DNA from: Burkholderia pseudomultivorans
GTDB lineage: Bacteria > Pseudomonadota > Gammaproteobacteria > Burkholderiales > Burkholderiaceae
Length of the DNA: 64,000 bases
Assembly (NCBI RefSeq): GCF_001718415.1
Contig: NZ_CP013377.1
Location: 1,426,001-1,490,000 of the forward strand
Direction: 5' to 3'
Shown one piece after another: positions 27,807-38,125 of the stretch (positions are counted from its first letter, which is position 1; each line of letters begins with the position of its first letter). The translations under genes and the position numbers were made by a program. A model generated the notes under the pieces. That model saw nothing but the letters and a program-made list of their open reading frames with translations, searched no databases and had not been told where the DNA came from.

Positions 27807-28445
27807 TCATTTCGCATCGTTGTACACCGTCGCGCGCGATACGCCCAGATGCTGCGACACGATCTCCATCGCGCGCCGCACGTCGAGAAAGCCGTCCGCC
27901 TTCAGCGTCTGCATCAGTTCGCGGCGCTGCTCGGTCTTCAGTTCGCGCGGCGTCGTCGCGAGGCGGGCCGCGAACGCGTCGATGCGCTGCCGCAGCGTGT
28001 CCGCGCCGGCCGGATCGAGCGTTTCCGCGACCGGCACGCCGTCCGCGCTGCAGAACTGGTTCAGGATGCCCTGGAAAGCGCGGAACAGCGTCGTGTCGGC
28101 ATTCAGGCACAGCGCGGCGACGTAGCGCCCGGACGAATCCTTGATGCCGATCGACGTGCTTTTCGCGGTGCGGCCGTCCGCGAAGCGGTTCGGGTAGTTC
28201 GCCAGCACGGCGGGGAAATCGTCGTCGGCGATGCGGGCGAGGCCGAGTTCCGTCGCCGGATCGCCGACCGCGCGCCCGGACAGGTTGTTGTGAATCGCGA
28301 GAATCGCATGTTGCGGCGAGCGCAGGTCGTGCACGACGACCTCGGTGAACGGCGCGAACATCGCGCCGAGCCCTTCGGCGATGCGCTGCACCTGCTCGAT
28401 CAGCGAGGCCTGTTCGGACTGCGCTTTTTTACGGGATCGGGTCAT
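27807..28445 (-). CDS. YheO-like PAS-domain/HTH transcriptional regulator (DauR type)
   Basis: 212 aa. The PAS_6-type N-domain (MFAPFTEVVVHDLRSPQHAILAIHNNLSGR) and C-terminal HTH (FLDVRRAMEIVSQHLGVSRATVYNDAK) match the DauR/YheO group. These regulators bind a small amino-acid-derived ligand and repress or activate adjacent amino-acid catabolic genes. It sits directly upstream of the ammonia-lyase gene in the same direction, so both are likely one autoregulated unit. A perfect TATAAT lies on the minus strand at 28495-28500, about 50 bases before the start, a possible -10 element, though no good -35 was seen. Confidence 0.88.
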   Translation of the reverse strand: MTRSRKKAQSEQASLIEQVQRIAEGLGAMFAPFTEVVVHDLRSPQHAILAIHNNLSGRAVGDPATELGLARIADDDFPAVLANYPNRFADGRTAKSTSIGIKDSSGRYVAALCLNADTTLFRAFQGILNQFCSADGVPVAETLDPAGADTLRQRIDAFAARLATTPRELKTEQRRELMQTLKADGFLDVRRAMEIVSQHLGVSRATVYNDAK

Positions 28446-28639
28446 CGCGTGTTCGGGGCGATCGGAGAGAGAATGCTAGTTGACGGATTTTCCAATTATA
28501 GACGTTTTGTTTGGTTTGTGGCGAACACGGGAACCGGCCGCTCGCGATTGCGCTTTCGACGGGTGCGGATGGATCGGAACCGCGCACGGCGGTTCGCCCG
28601 GTAACGCTAGAATTGCGGTTTTTAGCCCGGAATACGTCC

Positions 28640-30094
28640 ATGTCTTTTGCTTCGCTTGGCCTGATCGGTCCGCTGCTGCGCAACCTGCAGGACCTCAATT
28701 ACCAGACACCCACGCCGGTGCAGGCCAAGGCGATTCCCGCCGTGCTCGGCGGCCAGGACGTGATGGCCGCGGCGCAGACCGGCACCGGCAAGACGGCCGG
28801 CTTTGCGCTGCCGCTGCTGCAGCGGCTGGTGCAGCACGGCCCGGCGGTGTCGAGCAACCGCGCGCGCGTGCTGGTGCTCGTGCCGACGCGCGAACTGGCC
28901 GAACAGGTGCTGCAAAGCTTCGTCGCGTACGGCAAGGGGCTCGACCTGCGCTTCCTGGCCGCGTATGGCGGCGTGAGCATCAACCCGCAGATGATGAAGC
29001 TGCGCAAGGGCGTCGACGTGCTGGTCGCCACGCCCGGCCGCCTGCTCGATCTGAATCGCCAGAACGCGGTGCAGTTCGACCAGGTCCAGACGCTGGTGCT
29101 CGACGAAGCCGACCGCATGCTGGACCTCGGGTTTGCGCGTGAACTCGATGCCGTGTTTGCGGCGCTGCCCGCGCGACGCCAGACCCTGCTGTTCTCGGCG
29201 ACGTTTACCGACGATATCCGCGCGATGGCGGCCAACATTCTGCGCGCGCCGGTCAATATCAGCGTCAGCCCGCCCAATGCGACGGCCAGCAAGATCCGGC
29301 AGTGGGTGGTGACGGTAGACAAGCGCAACAAGCCCGAGCTGTTCATGCATCTCGTTGCCGAAAACAACTGGGATCACGCGCTGGTGTTCGTCAAGACCCG
29401 CAGCGGCGTCGATTACCTCGCGGCGAGGCTGGACGAAGCGGGCTATGCGGTCGACACGATCCACGGCGACAAGCCGCAACCCGCGCGCCTGCGCGCGCTG
29501 GAGCGCTTCAAGCAGCGCGAGGTCAGCATGCTGGTCGCCACCGACGTGGCGGCGCGCGGCCTCGATATCGACGACCTGCCGCTGGTGATCAACGTCGATC
29601 TGCCGATCGTCGCGCAGGACTATGTGCATCGCATCGGCCGTACCGGCCGCGCGGGCGCCAGCGGCGTGGCGGTGTCGCTCGTGTGTGCCGACGAAGCGCC
29701 GCAACTGGCCGCAATCGAGGCGCTGATCCGGCAAACGCTGCCGCGCGAGGAGGAGCCGGGTTTCGAAGCCGAACACCGCGTGCCGCAAACCAGCGCGACG
29801 GGCCAGATCGTCAAGAAACCCAAGAAGCCGAAGAAGCCCAAGCTGCCGCAAGCCGCACCGGCTGCGCCGAAGGCGTCCGGCAAGAAGGCGCACCCGCACG
29901 GCGGCAATGGCGACAACAAGCGCAAGCCGGCGGCCGCGATCCCGGACGTATTGAAGGGCAGTCCGTTCAGCGTGCAGAAGCCTCGCGGCAAACCCGCCGG
30001 CAAGCCCTCCGGCAAACCCGCCGGCAAGCCCGCCGCGGGTTCACGCAAGCCGGCCGGCAAACCGGCTGGCGGACGCGGCAAGCGCCAGCCCTGA
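28640..30094 (+). CDS. rhlE: DEAD-box ATP-dependent RNA helicase RhlE
   Basis: 484 aa from the ATG at 28640, where the family N-terminus SFASLGL begins. Q motif (TPTPVQAKAIP), Walker A AQTGTGKT (45-52), DEAD (155-158), SAT (LFSATF), and C-terminal motifs ARGLDIDDLP and HRIGRTGRAG are complete. It unwinds RNA in ribosome assembly or RNA decay. Residues from about 385 form a basic tail with Lys-Pro-rich text (KKPKKPKKPKLP) and a tandem GKPA/GKPS tetrapeptide run near the end, typical of RhlE RNA-binding tails. Stand-alone gene; a TAGAAT near 28608 may be its -10. Confidence 0.95.
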   Translation: MSFASLGLIGPLLRNLQDLNYQTPTPVQAKAIPAVLGGQDVMAAAQTGTGKTAGFALPLLQRLVQHGPAVSSNRARVLVLVPTRELAEQVLQSFVAYGKGLDLRFLAAYGGVSINPQMMKLRKGVDVLVATPGRLLDLNRQNAVQFDQVQTLVLDEADRMLDLGFARELDAVFAALPARRQTLLFSATFTDDIRAMAANILRAPVNISVSPPNATASKIRQWVVTVDKRNKPELFMHLVAENNWDHALVFVKTRSGVDYLAARLDEAGYAVDTIHGDKPQPARLRALERFKQREVSMLVATDVAARGLDIDDLPLVINVDLPIVAQDYVHRIGRTGRAGASGVAVSLVCADEAPQLAAIEALIRQTLPREEEPGFEAEHRVPQTSATGQIVKKPKKPKKPKLPQAAPAAPKASGKKAHPHGGNGDNKRKPAAAIPDVLKGSPFSVQKPRGKPAGKPSGKPAGKPAAGSRKPAGKPAGGRGKRQP

Positions 30095-30152
30095 TCCGCG
30101 CGTACGCAAGCCATCAGCGCCTGAACGGGCTGGCGGCTTGCGGCTCGCAGCC

Positions 30153-30178
30153 GACCGCGCACACCCGCGTGCGCGGTC
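30153..30178. terminator. GC hairpin between convergent rhlE and EthD genes
   Basis: A 10-base perfect stem (GACCGCGCAC/GTGCGCGGTC) with a 6-base loop between two convergent genes. No T-run follows on either strand, so it is only a possible bidirectional stop. Confidence 0.4.
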
Positions 30179-30191
30179 TCGACCGCTACAC

Positions 30192-30908
30192 CTACCCGCG
30201 CACCGCCTTCACGACGTACTGGCTCGTCGGCACCACGTCGATCTTGTCGAAATCGATGAAGCGCGCGCAGCTGTCCATCATCTCGGCCACGTTGCGCTGG
30301 AACTTCGCTTCGTCGCCGACGGCATCGAAGAATGCGTGCGGATCGGTCATCGCGGCGGCCGGGAAGCATTCCTCGACGATCGCATCGTAGCCGGGCGCCG
30401 CATGCGTGAGCGCGCGCACAACGACGTTCTGCACATACAGGAAATTGTCCTGCGTATCGATCGCGACACGCGTGTGATGGCAGTGCCACACGTCGAGCCA
30501 CGCTTCGTGCGTAAGGCGCGGCGGCCGCTTCAGGAACGCGAGCTGCGAGAAGCCGCTGGTGCGTTCGCCGGCGCGCGCCGGAAAGCGCGTGTTCGGAATC
30601 GGCTGCGATTCGGTGACGAGATACGCGGCCATGTGCGGGACGCTCGCCCTCACCGCCTCGTCGAACGGCTGGCGAAACATCGCGTTCGCGCTGTCGAGCC
30701 ACACCGCGACGATGCCGTCGATGCCCGGATGCGTATTGGTCTGCTTCAGGCCCGCGGCCGGCGCGACGTCGGCATCGGCGACGTTGACCTGCACGCCGTG
30801 CGCGCCGAGCGACAGCAGCCTGTCGGCGAGCTGCGCGCGCAGCGTGCGGCTCCATCGATCGGGCTCGATCTGCGCGTCGCGCCACAGCACGTAAATGACT
30901 TTTTCCAT
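30192..30908 (-). CDS. EthD-domain protein, two-barrel form
   Basis: 238 aa from the ATG at 30908 with TGGAG upstream. Two ferredoxin-like halves are seen: MEKVIYVLWRDAQIEPDRWSR and FSQLAFLKRPPRLTHEAWLDVWHCHHTRVAID, the latter with the EthD text WHxxHTxVA. EthD proteins accompany P450 ether cleavage and many polyketide or catabolic systems; they bind hydrophobic ligands. It follows a SnoaL-like gene by 53 bases in the same operon, on the minus side of a divergent promoter. Activity unknown. Confidence 0.78.
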   Translation of the reverse strand: MEKVIYVLWRDAQIEPDRWSRTLRAQLADRLLSLGAHGVQVNVADADVAPAAGLKQTNTHPGIDGIVAVWLDSANAMFRQPFDEAVRASVPHMAAYLVTESQPIPNTRFPARAGERTSGFSQLAFLKRPPRLTHEAWLDVWHCHHTRVAIDTQDNFLYVQNVVVRALTHAAPGYDAIVEECFPAAAMTDPHAFFDAVGDEAKFQRNVAEMMDSCARFIDFDKIDVVPTSQYVVKAVRG

Positions 30909-30961
30909 GATTCCGGCTCCAGAGAGGAATGGCGGGGACGACCGCATGGCCGCCGGGTGGG

Positions 30962-31456
30962 TCAGGGCGCGACGATCTGCGCGCCGGCCGCGAAGCGGTT
31001 TGCCGTCAGCGAGAACGACGGCGGAATCGGCGACGTGACCGTCTCGAACAGGCGCTCGTGACGCGTCGCGTGGATGCGCCACACGCCGTCGCGCTTCACG
31101 TACTGGTCGTCGTAGAACGCGGTGCCGTGCAACAGGTAGTTATCCTCGAGATTGATTGCGTGGTCCTCGAGGAACCACACGCCGCACGCATGATCGGCGG
31201 ACACCAGCGTGAGCTCCGGATGATGGCCGTGATGCATTGTCAGGAAGGTCGGCTTGCCGATCAGCGCGCGCAGGCTCGATACGAATGCGTCACGCCCGTC
31301 GTATGCATACCGGCCGCCGTACAGGCGCGCTTCGCAATCCTCGGTCAGGCATTGCGCGAGCAGCGACCAGTCGTGCGTATCGACCGCGCGGAAATATCGG
31401 TACTTGAGCTGGCGGATCTGCTCGTATTCATGGAGCGTGCGGGTCGTGTCGTCCAT
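30962..31456 (-). CDS. SnoaL/NTF2-fold protein (NTF2-like 1)
   Basis: 164 aa from the ATG at 31456 (GAGACC upstream). LHEYEQIRQLKYRYFRAVDTHDWSLLAQCLTEDCEARLYGG is the usual start of SnoaL-like bacterial proteins; YDDQYVKRDGVWRIHATRHERLFE is the C-terminal sheet. The cone-shaped fold is used by ketosteroid isomerases, polyketide cyclases and dehydratases; which residue is catalytic cannot be fixed. Divergent from a second member (31641) with a strong dyad between them. Confidence 0.8.
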   Translation of the reverse strand: MDDTTRTLHEYEQIRQLKYRYFRAVDTHDWSLLAQCLTEDCEARLYGGRYAYDGRDAFVSSLRALIGKPTFLTMHHGHHPELTLVSADHACGVWFLEDHAINLEDNYLLHGTAFYDDQYVKRDGVWRIHATRHERLFETVTSPIPPSFSLTANRFAAGAQIVAP

Positions 31457-31480
31457 CGTCGGTCTCGTGGTGAGGTCGTT

Positions 31481-31566
31481 CGATGGTAGGAACGAAGCCG
31501 CCCGCATCACATCGTCTGTTCGGACGAACGCCGTGCCGTACGTCGGTGTCGTCCGAACGGGTGATG
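31481..31566. promoter_or_regulatory. Dyad operator between the two divergent SnoaL genes
   Basis: GTTCGGACGA (31518-31527) and TCGTCCGAAC (31549-31558) form a perfect 10-base inverted repeat with 21 bases between, flanked by CATCAC (31505-31510) and GTGATG (31561-31566). This spans the divergent promoter region and is a good candidate for a regulator site. The plus-strand text CGATGGTAGGAAC at 31481-31493 repeats one found near 7209. Confidence 0.6.
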
Positions 31567-31640
31567 GCCGGCGCGGTACGCGGCGGTAACGTGGCGTCGA
31601 CGCGGCCGACGATCCGCGCGATCGAATCCAAGGAGACGGC

Positions 31641-32141
31641 ATGACCCCCATCGAACGCATCGAGACACGCATGCGCAGACTCGAGGACGCCGACGCGATC
31701 CGCCGGCTGAAGGCGCGCTACTTCACCTGCTGCGACCGGAAGGACCCGCAAGGCATGCGCGACTGCTTCGCGCCCGGCACCGTGCAGATCGACTATGGCC
31801 GCATCGGCAGGTTCGACAACCGCGACGCGCTGGTCGAGATCTTCACGCGGCTCGGCTGCCACCCGCACATCGTCGAGATGCACCACGGCGTGAACCCCGA
31901 CATCACCGTGCTCGACGACACGCATGCGCGCGGCACGTGGGGGCTGCACTATCAGATGATCGACACGGCCGCGCGCACGCTCACGCAGCTCGGCGCGTAC
32001 TACGACGACGAATACCGGAAGGTCGACGGCGAATGGAAGATCGCGGGCACGCGCTGCGTCGTCACGTCTACGCTGTCGGCCCGCTACGCAGGCGACGCGC
32101 CGGGCGTGCTGTTCGCCGGCGTGCAGCCGCCGGCCGCCTGA
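31641..32141 (+). CDS. SnoaL/NTF2-fold protein (NTF2-like 2)
   Basis: 166 aa with AAGGAGACGGC before the ATG. IERIETRMRRLEDADAIRRLKARYFTCCDRKD and YYDDEYRKVDGEWKIAGTRCVVTSTL are the N- and C-terminal signatures of the SnoaL-like family. It is divergent from NTF2-like 1 and starts an operon with three SDR genes. A hydroxylase, isomerase or dehydratase assistant role is possible; no function is proven for close relatives that I know. Confidence 0.82.
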   Translation: MTPIERIETRMRRLEDADAIRRLKARYFTCCDRKDPQGMRDCFAPGTVQIDYGRIGRFDNRDALVEIFTRLGCHPHIVEMHHGVNPDITVLDDTHARGTWGLHYQMIDTAARTLTQLGAYYDDEYRKVDGEWKIAGTRCVVTSTLSARYAGDAPGVLFAGVQPPAA

Positions 32142-32182
32142 GCGGCGCGTCGCCCCATACCGATCCACAGGAGACATCGAAC

Positions 32183-33049
32183 ATGACACAGAACCAGCAC
32201 GCGCCGGTGGCCGTCGTGACGGGCGCGTCGCGCGGCGCGGGCAAGGGCATCGCCCGCGCGCTCGGCGCGGCCGGCATGACCGTCTACGTGACGGGGCGCT
32301 CGCAGAAGGACGGCGATGCGCCGCTGCCGGGCACGATCCACGACACCGCGCGCGAGATCGACGCGCTCGGCGGCCGCGGCATCGCGGTGGCCTGCGATCA
32401 CGCGGACGACGCGCAGGTCGAGGCGCTGTTCGAACGCGTCGGGCGCGACAGCGGACGGCTCGACATCCTCGTCAACAACGCGACCTATCTGCACGACCAG
32501 CTGATCCTGCCGGGCCCGTTCTGGGAGAAGTCGCTCGACCTCGTGAAGATCCTCGACGTCGGGCTGCGCTCGGCCTACGTCGCGAGCTGGCATGCGGCGC
32601 CGCTGATGGCGAAGCGCCGCAGCGGGCTGATCGCGTTCACGTCCTCGTTCGGCGCGAGCTGCTACATGCACGGCGCCGCGTATGGCGCGCAGAAGAGCGG
32701 CGTCGACAAGTTCGCGAAGGATATGGCGGTCGACCTGAAGCCGTACGACGTCGCGGCCGTGTCGATCTGGATGGGACCGCTGCGCACCGAGCGCACGACA
32801 CGCGTGTGGGACGAGCATCCCGACCTGTACAAGGAATTCTCGCTGGTCGCCGAAAGCCCGGAGTTCACCGGCCGCGTGATCCATGCGATCCATGAAGATC
32901 CGCAGCGCATGGCGCTGTCGGGACAGGTGCTGGTCGGTGCGGAAGCGGCGCTGCGATACGGGATCGCGGATCTCGACGGCAGGCAGCCGCCGTCGTATCG
33001 CGAACTGCTCGGCGGCCCCGTGCAGGCGCATCCGGCGATCGTCGCATAA
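32183..33049 (+). CDS. SDR family oxidoreductase (SDR 5)
   Basis: 288 aa from the ATG at 32183 with CAGGAGA upstream. TGASRGAGKGIARAL (about 14-28), NNAT instead of NNAG, and YGAQK in FTSSFGASCYMHGAAYGAQK. The length and SSFGA text resemble the DHRS1-like subgroup. It lies 41 bases after NTF2-like 2 and 9 bases before the next SDR, so co-transcription is near certain. Confidence 0.85.
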   Translation: MTQNQHAPVAVVTGASRGAGKGIARALGAAGMTVYVTGRSQKDGDAPLPGTIHDTAREIDALGGRGIAVACDHADDAQVEALFERVGRDSGRLDILVNNATYLHDQLILPGPFWEKSLDLVKILDVGLRSAYVASWHAAPLMAKRRSGLIAFTSSFGASCYMHGAAYGAQKSGVDKFAKDMAVDLKPYDVAAVSIWMGPLRTERTTRVWDEHPDLYKEFSLVAESPEFTGRVIHAIHEDPQRMALSGQVLVGAEAALRYGIADLDGRQPPSYRELLGGPVQAHPAIVA

Positions 33050-33058
33050 GGGGCGCGC

Positions 33059-33814
33059 ATGGGCATCCTGAACGGCAAGGTCGCGCTCGTGACGGGCGCG
33101 GGGCAGGGCGTCGGCGAAGGCGTCGCGCATGCGCTCGCGGCCGAAGGCGCGCAGGTCGCGGTGGTCGGCCGCACGCGCGGCAAGCTGGTGACGACCTGCG
33201 ACGCGATCCGCGCGCGCGGCGGCGTCGCGGAACCGTTCGTCTGCGACGTGATGGACGCCGCGCAGATCGCGCGCTGCGTCGATGCGGTCGTCGAGCGTTT
33301 CGGCGGCGTGCAGATCCTGGTCAACAACGCGCAGGTCGTGCCGCTCGGCCGCCTGCTCGACGTGACCGACACGGATTTTCTTGCAGGGCTCGAATCGGGG
33401 CCGATCGCGACGCTGCGCATGATGCGCGCGTGCCATCCGCATCTGAAAGGCGACGGCGTGATCGTCAATTTCGCGTCGTCGGCCGCGGTGCGCTGGGATG
33501 CGTCGGGCTACGGCGCATATGCGGCGACCAAGGAGGCGATACGTGCACTCACGCGTGCGGCCGCATGCGAGTGGGGGGCGGACGGCATACGCGTGAACGC
33601 GGTCGCGCCGCATGCGTTGTCGCCGGGACTGAAGGGCTGGATCGACGCGAATCCGCAGGAGGCGGCCGCGTTCTTTCGGACGATTCCGCTCGGCCGCGTC
33701 GGCGACTGCGAGCAGGACATCGGGCGCGCGATCGTGTTTCTCGCGAGCCGCGACGCCGCATATCTGACCGGCGCGACGCTGCCGCTCGACGGCGGGCAGG
33801 CGTACTGGGGCTAA
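33059..33814 (+). CDS. SDR family oxidoreductase (SDR 6)
   Basis: 251 aa with AAGGGG before the ATG. TGAGQGVGEGVAHAL (about 12-26), NNAQ, and YAATK in NFASSAAVRWDASGYGAYAATK; C-terminus GATLPLDGGQAYWG. All catalytic residues are present. Third gene of the SnoaL-SDR operon. Substrate unknown. Confidence 0.86.
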   Translation: MGILNGKVALVTGAGQGVGEGVAHALAAEGAQVAVVGRTRGKLVTTCDAIRARGGVAEPFVCDVMDAAQIARCVDAVVERFGGVQILVNNAQVVPLGRLLDVTDTDFLAGLESGPIATLRMMRACHPHLKGDGVIVNFASSAAVRWDASGYGAYAATKEAIRALTRAAACEWGADGIRVNAVAPHALSPGLKGWIDANPQEAAAFFRTIPLGRVGDCEQDIGRAIVFLASRDAAYLTGATLPLDGGQAYWG

Positions 33815-33902
33815 AGGCGAGGTCGCTTCGCCAATCGCGTGTCGGGCCGCACCTGCGCGCATGCGCATGGCGACCGGCAACCGGCATTGACAGGGGAACA
33901 GA

Positions 33903-34679
33903 ATGGGACGGCTGGAAGGAAAGGTGGCGATCGTCACCGGCGGCGCACGCGGGATGGGCGAGGCGACGTGCAGGTTGTTCGTCGCCGAAGGCGCACGCGT
34001 CGTGATCGGCGACGTGCTCGAGGCGGAAGGCACGGCGCTCGCGCGCGAACTCGGCGACGCCGCGCGTTTCATGCGGCTCGACGTCGCCGACGAAGCGAAC
34101 TGGGCGCGCGTCGCCGACGCGACCGTCGAGCAGTTCGGCCGCATCGACGTGCTCGTCAACAACGCGGCCGTGCTGATGTTCGGCGCGATCACCGAGTTGT
34201 CGAAACGCGATTTCGAGCGGGCCGTATCGGTCAATCTGGTCGGCACGTTCGTCGGCATCCGCACGGTCGCGCCGCAGATGATGGCGCAGCAGCGCGGGTC
34301 GATCGTCAATATTTCGTCGGTGGACGGGCTGCGCGGCGTCAACGCGCTCGCCGCCTACGTGTCGAGCAAATGGGGCGTGCGCGGGCTGACCAAGGTCGCG
34401 GCGCTCGAACTTGGCCATCGGGGCGTGCGCGTGAACTCGATTCATCCGGGCGGCGTGAACACCGTGATGTCGAATCCGACCGGCGCGCCGCTCGACGAGA
34501 TCAACCCGCACTATGCGAACGTGCCGCTGCAGCGCATCGGCCTGCCCGACGAAATCGCGCGGGCGACGCTGTTTCTCGCGAGCGACGATGCGTCGTACTG
34601 CAACGGCGCGGAACTGTCGGTCGACGGCGGGATGGCCGCGGGTGCGTATTACCCCGGATTGCCCGGCGCACCTTTTTGA
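33903..34679 (+). CDS. SDR family oxidoreductase (SDR 7), 3-alpha/20-beta-hydroxysteroid dehydrogenase-like
   Basis: 258 aa with AGGGGAACAG before the ATG. TGGARGMGEATCRLF (about 12-26), NNAA, and YVSSK in NISSVDGLRGVNALAAYVSSKWGVRGLTK; VRVNSIHPGGVNTVM follows. This arrangement, especially RLEGKVAIVTGGARGMG and the YVSSKWxVRGLTK text, is that of 3-alpha(20-beta)-hydroxysteroid dehydrogenases and related cyclic-alcohol enzymes. Last gene of the operon, after an 88-base gap. Confidence 0.86.
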   Translation: MGRLEGKVAIVTGGARGMGEATCRLFVAEGARVVIGDVLEAEGTALARELGDAARFMRLDVADEANWARVADATVEQFGRIDVLVNNAAVLMFGAITELSKRDFERAVSVNLVGTFVGIRTVAPQMMAQQRGSIVNISSVDGLRGVNALAAYVSSKWGVRGLTKVAALELGHRGVRVNSIHPGGVNTVMSNPTGAPLDEINPHYANVPLQRIGLPDEIARATLFLASDDASYCNGAELSVDGGMAAGAYYPGLPGAPF

Positions 34680-35208
34680 GCGCCGACGCCCGGCATGCGT
34701 CCGCGCGGGATGTTTGTGTACGCAACCTAATTCAGGGTTTGCCTGAGTAGCGAAAACACGGAGAAGGCCGATGCACGTTCGCGCGGCGCACGCGCGAATC
34801 TGCAGCGGAGAAATTTGCCGCTTTCGCGAAACCCTTGGCGCACGGTCGTTCCAGCGATTTCTTCGGCCGGCGGCGAGTGCGCCGATCGCGTAAAAAGAAC
34901 CTGTCTGCAACCCGCGTGCCGGTTCTACGTCACAGTTGTTTCTTGTTGCAACGCAACGCGCGTGCAATATCGGCGATGGTATGCTGGCCCTCATGGAAGT
35001 TGTACGGCAGGTTGCTTGCATGGCGAAACTCGCGTTCGCACCCTCTAAAGAGACATCGCTTCTTCTCTCTCGCCTCGCGGCATCGACACGCGCTCCGCTC
35101 GCGCGTCCCGTCCTGCGCGTCGCCGCAACCTGCGCTCCACCCCCATTCCCCATCTGGCGGGCTCGCCCCGCATCCCCCATCCCCGCCCAATAATCTGGAG
35201 ACATGCTC
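34680..35208 (+). other. 529-base spacer and C-rich leader upstream of pckG
   Basis: No protein gene is supported here. A loose promoter TTGTTG-16-CAATAT lies near 34950-34977. From about 35070 to 35190 the plus strand is strongly C-rich and G-poor in places (for example CTCCACCCCCATTCCCCATC), like a Rho-utilisation region. This suggests a long pckG leader, possibly with conditional termination. Confidence 0.4.
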
Positions 35209-37074
<1,866 letters not shown>

Positions 37075-37096
37075 CGGCGATCCGTCGCGCTTGCTG

Positions 37097-37138
37097 ACGT
37101 CCCGTTGCCGGCACGCAATGCCGGCGGCGGGACGTTTT
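37097..37138 (+). terminator. Rho-independent terminator of pckG
   Basis: ACGTCCCGTTGCCGGC (37097-37112) pairs with GCCGGCGGCGGGACGT (37120-37135) around a 7-base loop, with two mismatched bases, and runs into TTTT. It lies 23 bases after the pckG stop. Confidence 0.88.
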
Positions 37139-37176
37139 CGTATCGGCGTGCGGTTCGCCGCGCATGAAGGCAACGG

Positions 37177-38085
37177 CTACATTGCGCCGCAGTGCGCGAC
37201 GACTTCGTCGACCGCGCGCTGCACGTCGCCGCGCCGGTAGCGCAGCAGCGCGAGTTCGGCCGGATCGGGCTCGTACGACACCACGTTGCCGCGCCCCGTA
37301 TAGATCGCGATGTCGGGCAGCAGCGGGTGCTCCCGGTCGAGCGACGGCACCGGCTGCGGATTGCCGGCCGCGCGGAAGAACGCCGCGAAATAGTCGGCAA
37401 AGCTGAGATTCTCGTCGCCGACCAGATAGGCGTGGCCCGCTTCGCCGCGCTGCAATGCGCCCCAGATCGCTTCGGACAACGATCGGGTCGAGATGAAGTT
37501 GCTGCCGCCGGCCGGGCCGTATACGGGCAGGCCCGCGAGCTTGCCCTGCGCATAGCCGGTGTACGCGGCGAACATCTCGTTGCGCAGGCCGGGCACCGAT
37601 CCGACGACGAACGGCGCGTTCACGCTGCATACCGCGAACGTCGGCGTCGCGAGCGCGCGCACGCGCTGGTCCGCGAGATGGCGCGAACGCACGTACGGCA
37701 CCGTGTCGACGAGCGCCGGCGCGACCTGCGGATAGAAGCTGCCGACCAGCACCGCGCGCCCGACGCCCGCGTCGCGCGCGAGCGCAAAGAAGCGCGGCAC
37801 CGCATCGACGTTCGCGCGTTCCCAGTGAGCTGCTTCGTCGGTGCCGGGCGGCAGGTGGCGGATGTCGTTGCCGGCCGCGAACACGATCGCGTCGAACGGT
37901 GCGAGATCGTCGCGCGTGAAGTCGCCGGCCACGTAGTCGCGCAGCAGCACGTCGAACTGCGCGAGTGCGCTGCCGGCCGCGGGCGGCTTGCGCGCGGCGA
38001 GCGTCACGTGGTTGCCCTGCGCGTGCAGGTGCAGCGCGGCGTGGCCGCCGATCAGGCCGGTGCCGCCGATGATCAGGATCTTCAT
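37177..38085 (-). CDS. NAD-dependent epimerase/dehydratase (extended SDR, atypical)
   Basis: 302 aa with CGGAGACTTC before the ATG. GGTGLIGGHAALHL (about 7-20) is the nucleotide-binding loop. The expected catalytic YxxxK is not clear: AYTGYAQGKLAGLPVYG gives Tyr and Lys in YAQGK but at a later position than usual. Family members act on nucleotide sugars or on ketones and aldehydes. Last of a four-gene minus operon (SnoaL, SDR, SDR, this gene), 40 bases after SDR 8. A saccharide role is unlikely in this setting. Confidence 0.75.
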   Translation of the reverse strand: MKILIIGGTGLIGGHAALHLHAQGNHVTLAARKPPAAGSALAQFDVLLRDYVAGDFTRDDLAPFDAIVFAAGNDIRHLPPGTDEAAHWERANVDAVPRFFALARDAGVGRAVLVGSFYPQVAPALVDTVPYVRSRHLADQRVRALATPTFAVCSVNAPFVVGSVPGLRNEMFAAYTGYAQGKLAGLPVYGPAGGSNFISTRSLSEAIWGALQRGEAGHAYLVGDENLSFADYFAAFFRAAGNPQPVPSLDREHPLLPDIAIYTGRGNVVSYEPDPAELALLRYRRGDVQRAVDEVVAHCGAM

Positions 38086-38125
38086 GAAGTCTCCGTTGGG
38101 CGCGCGGACGCGCCGCCTTCCGTGG

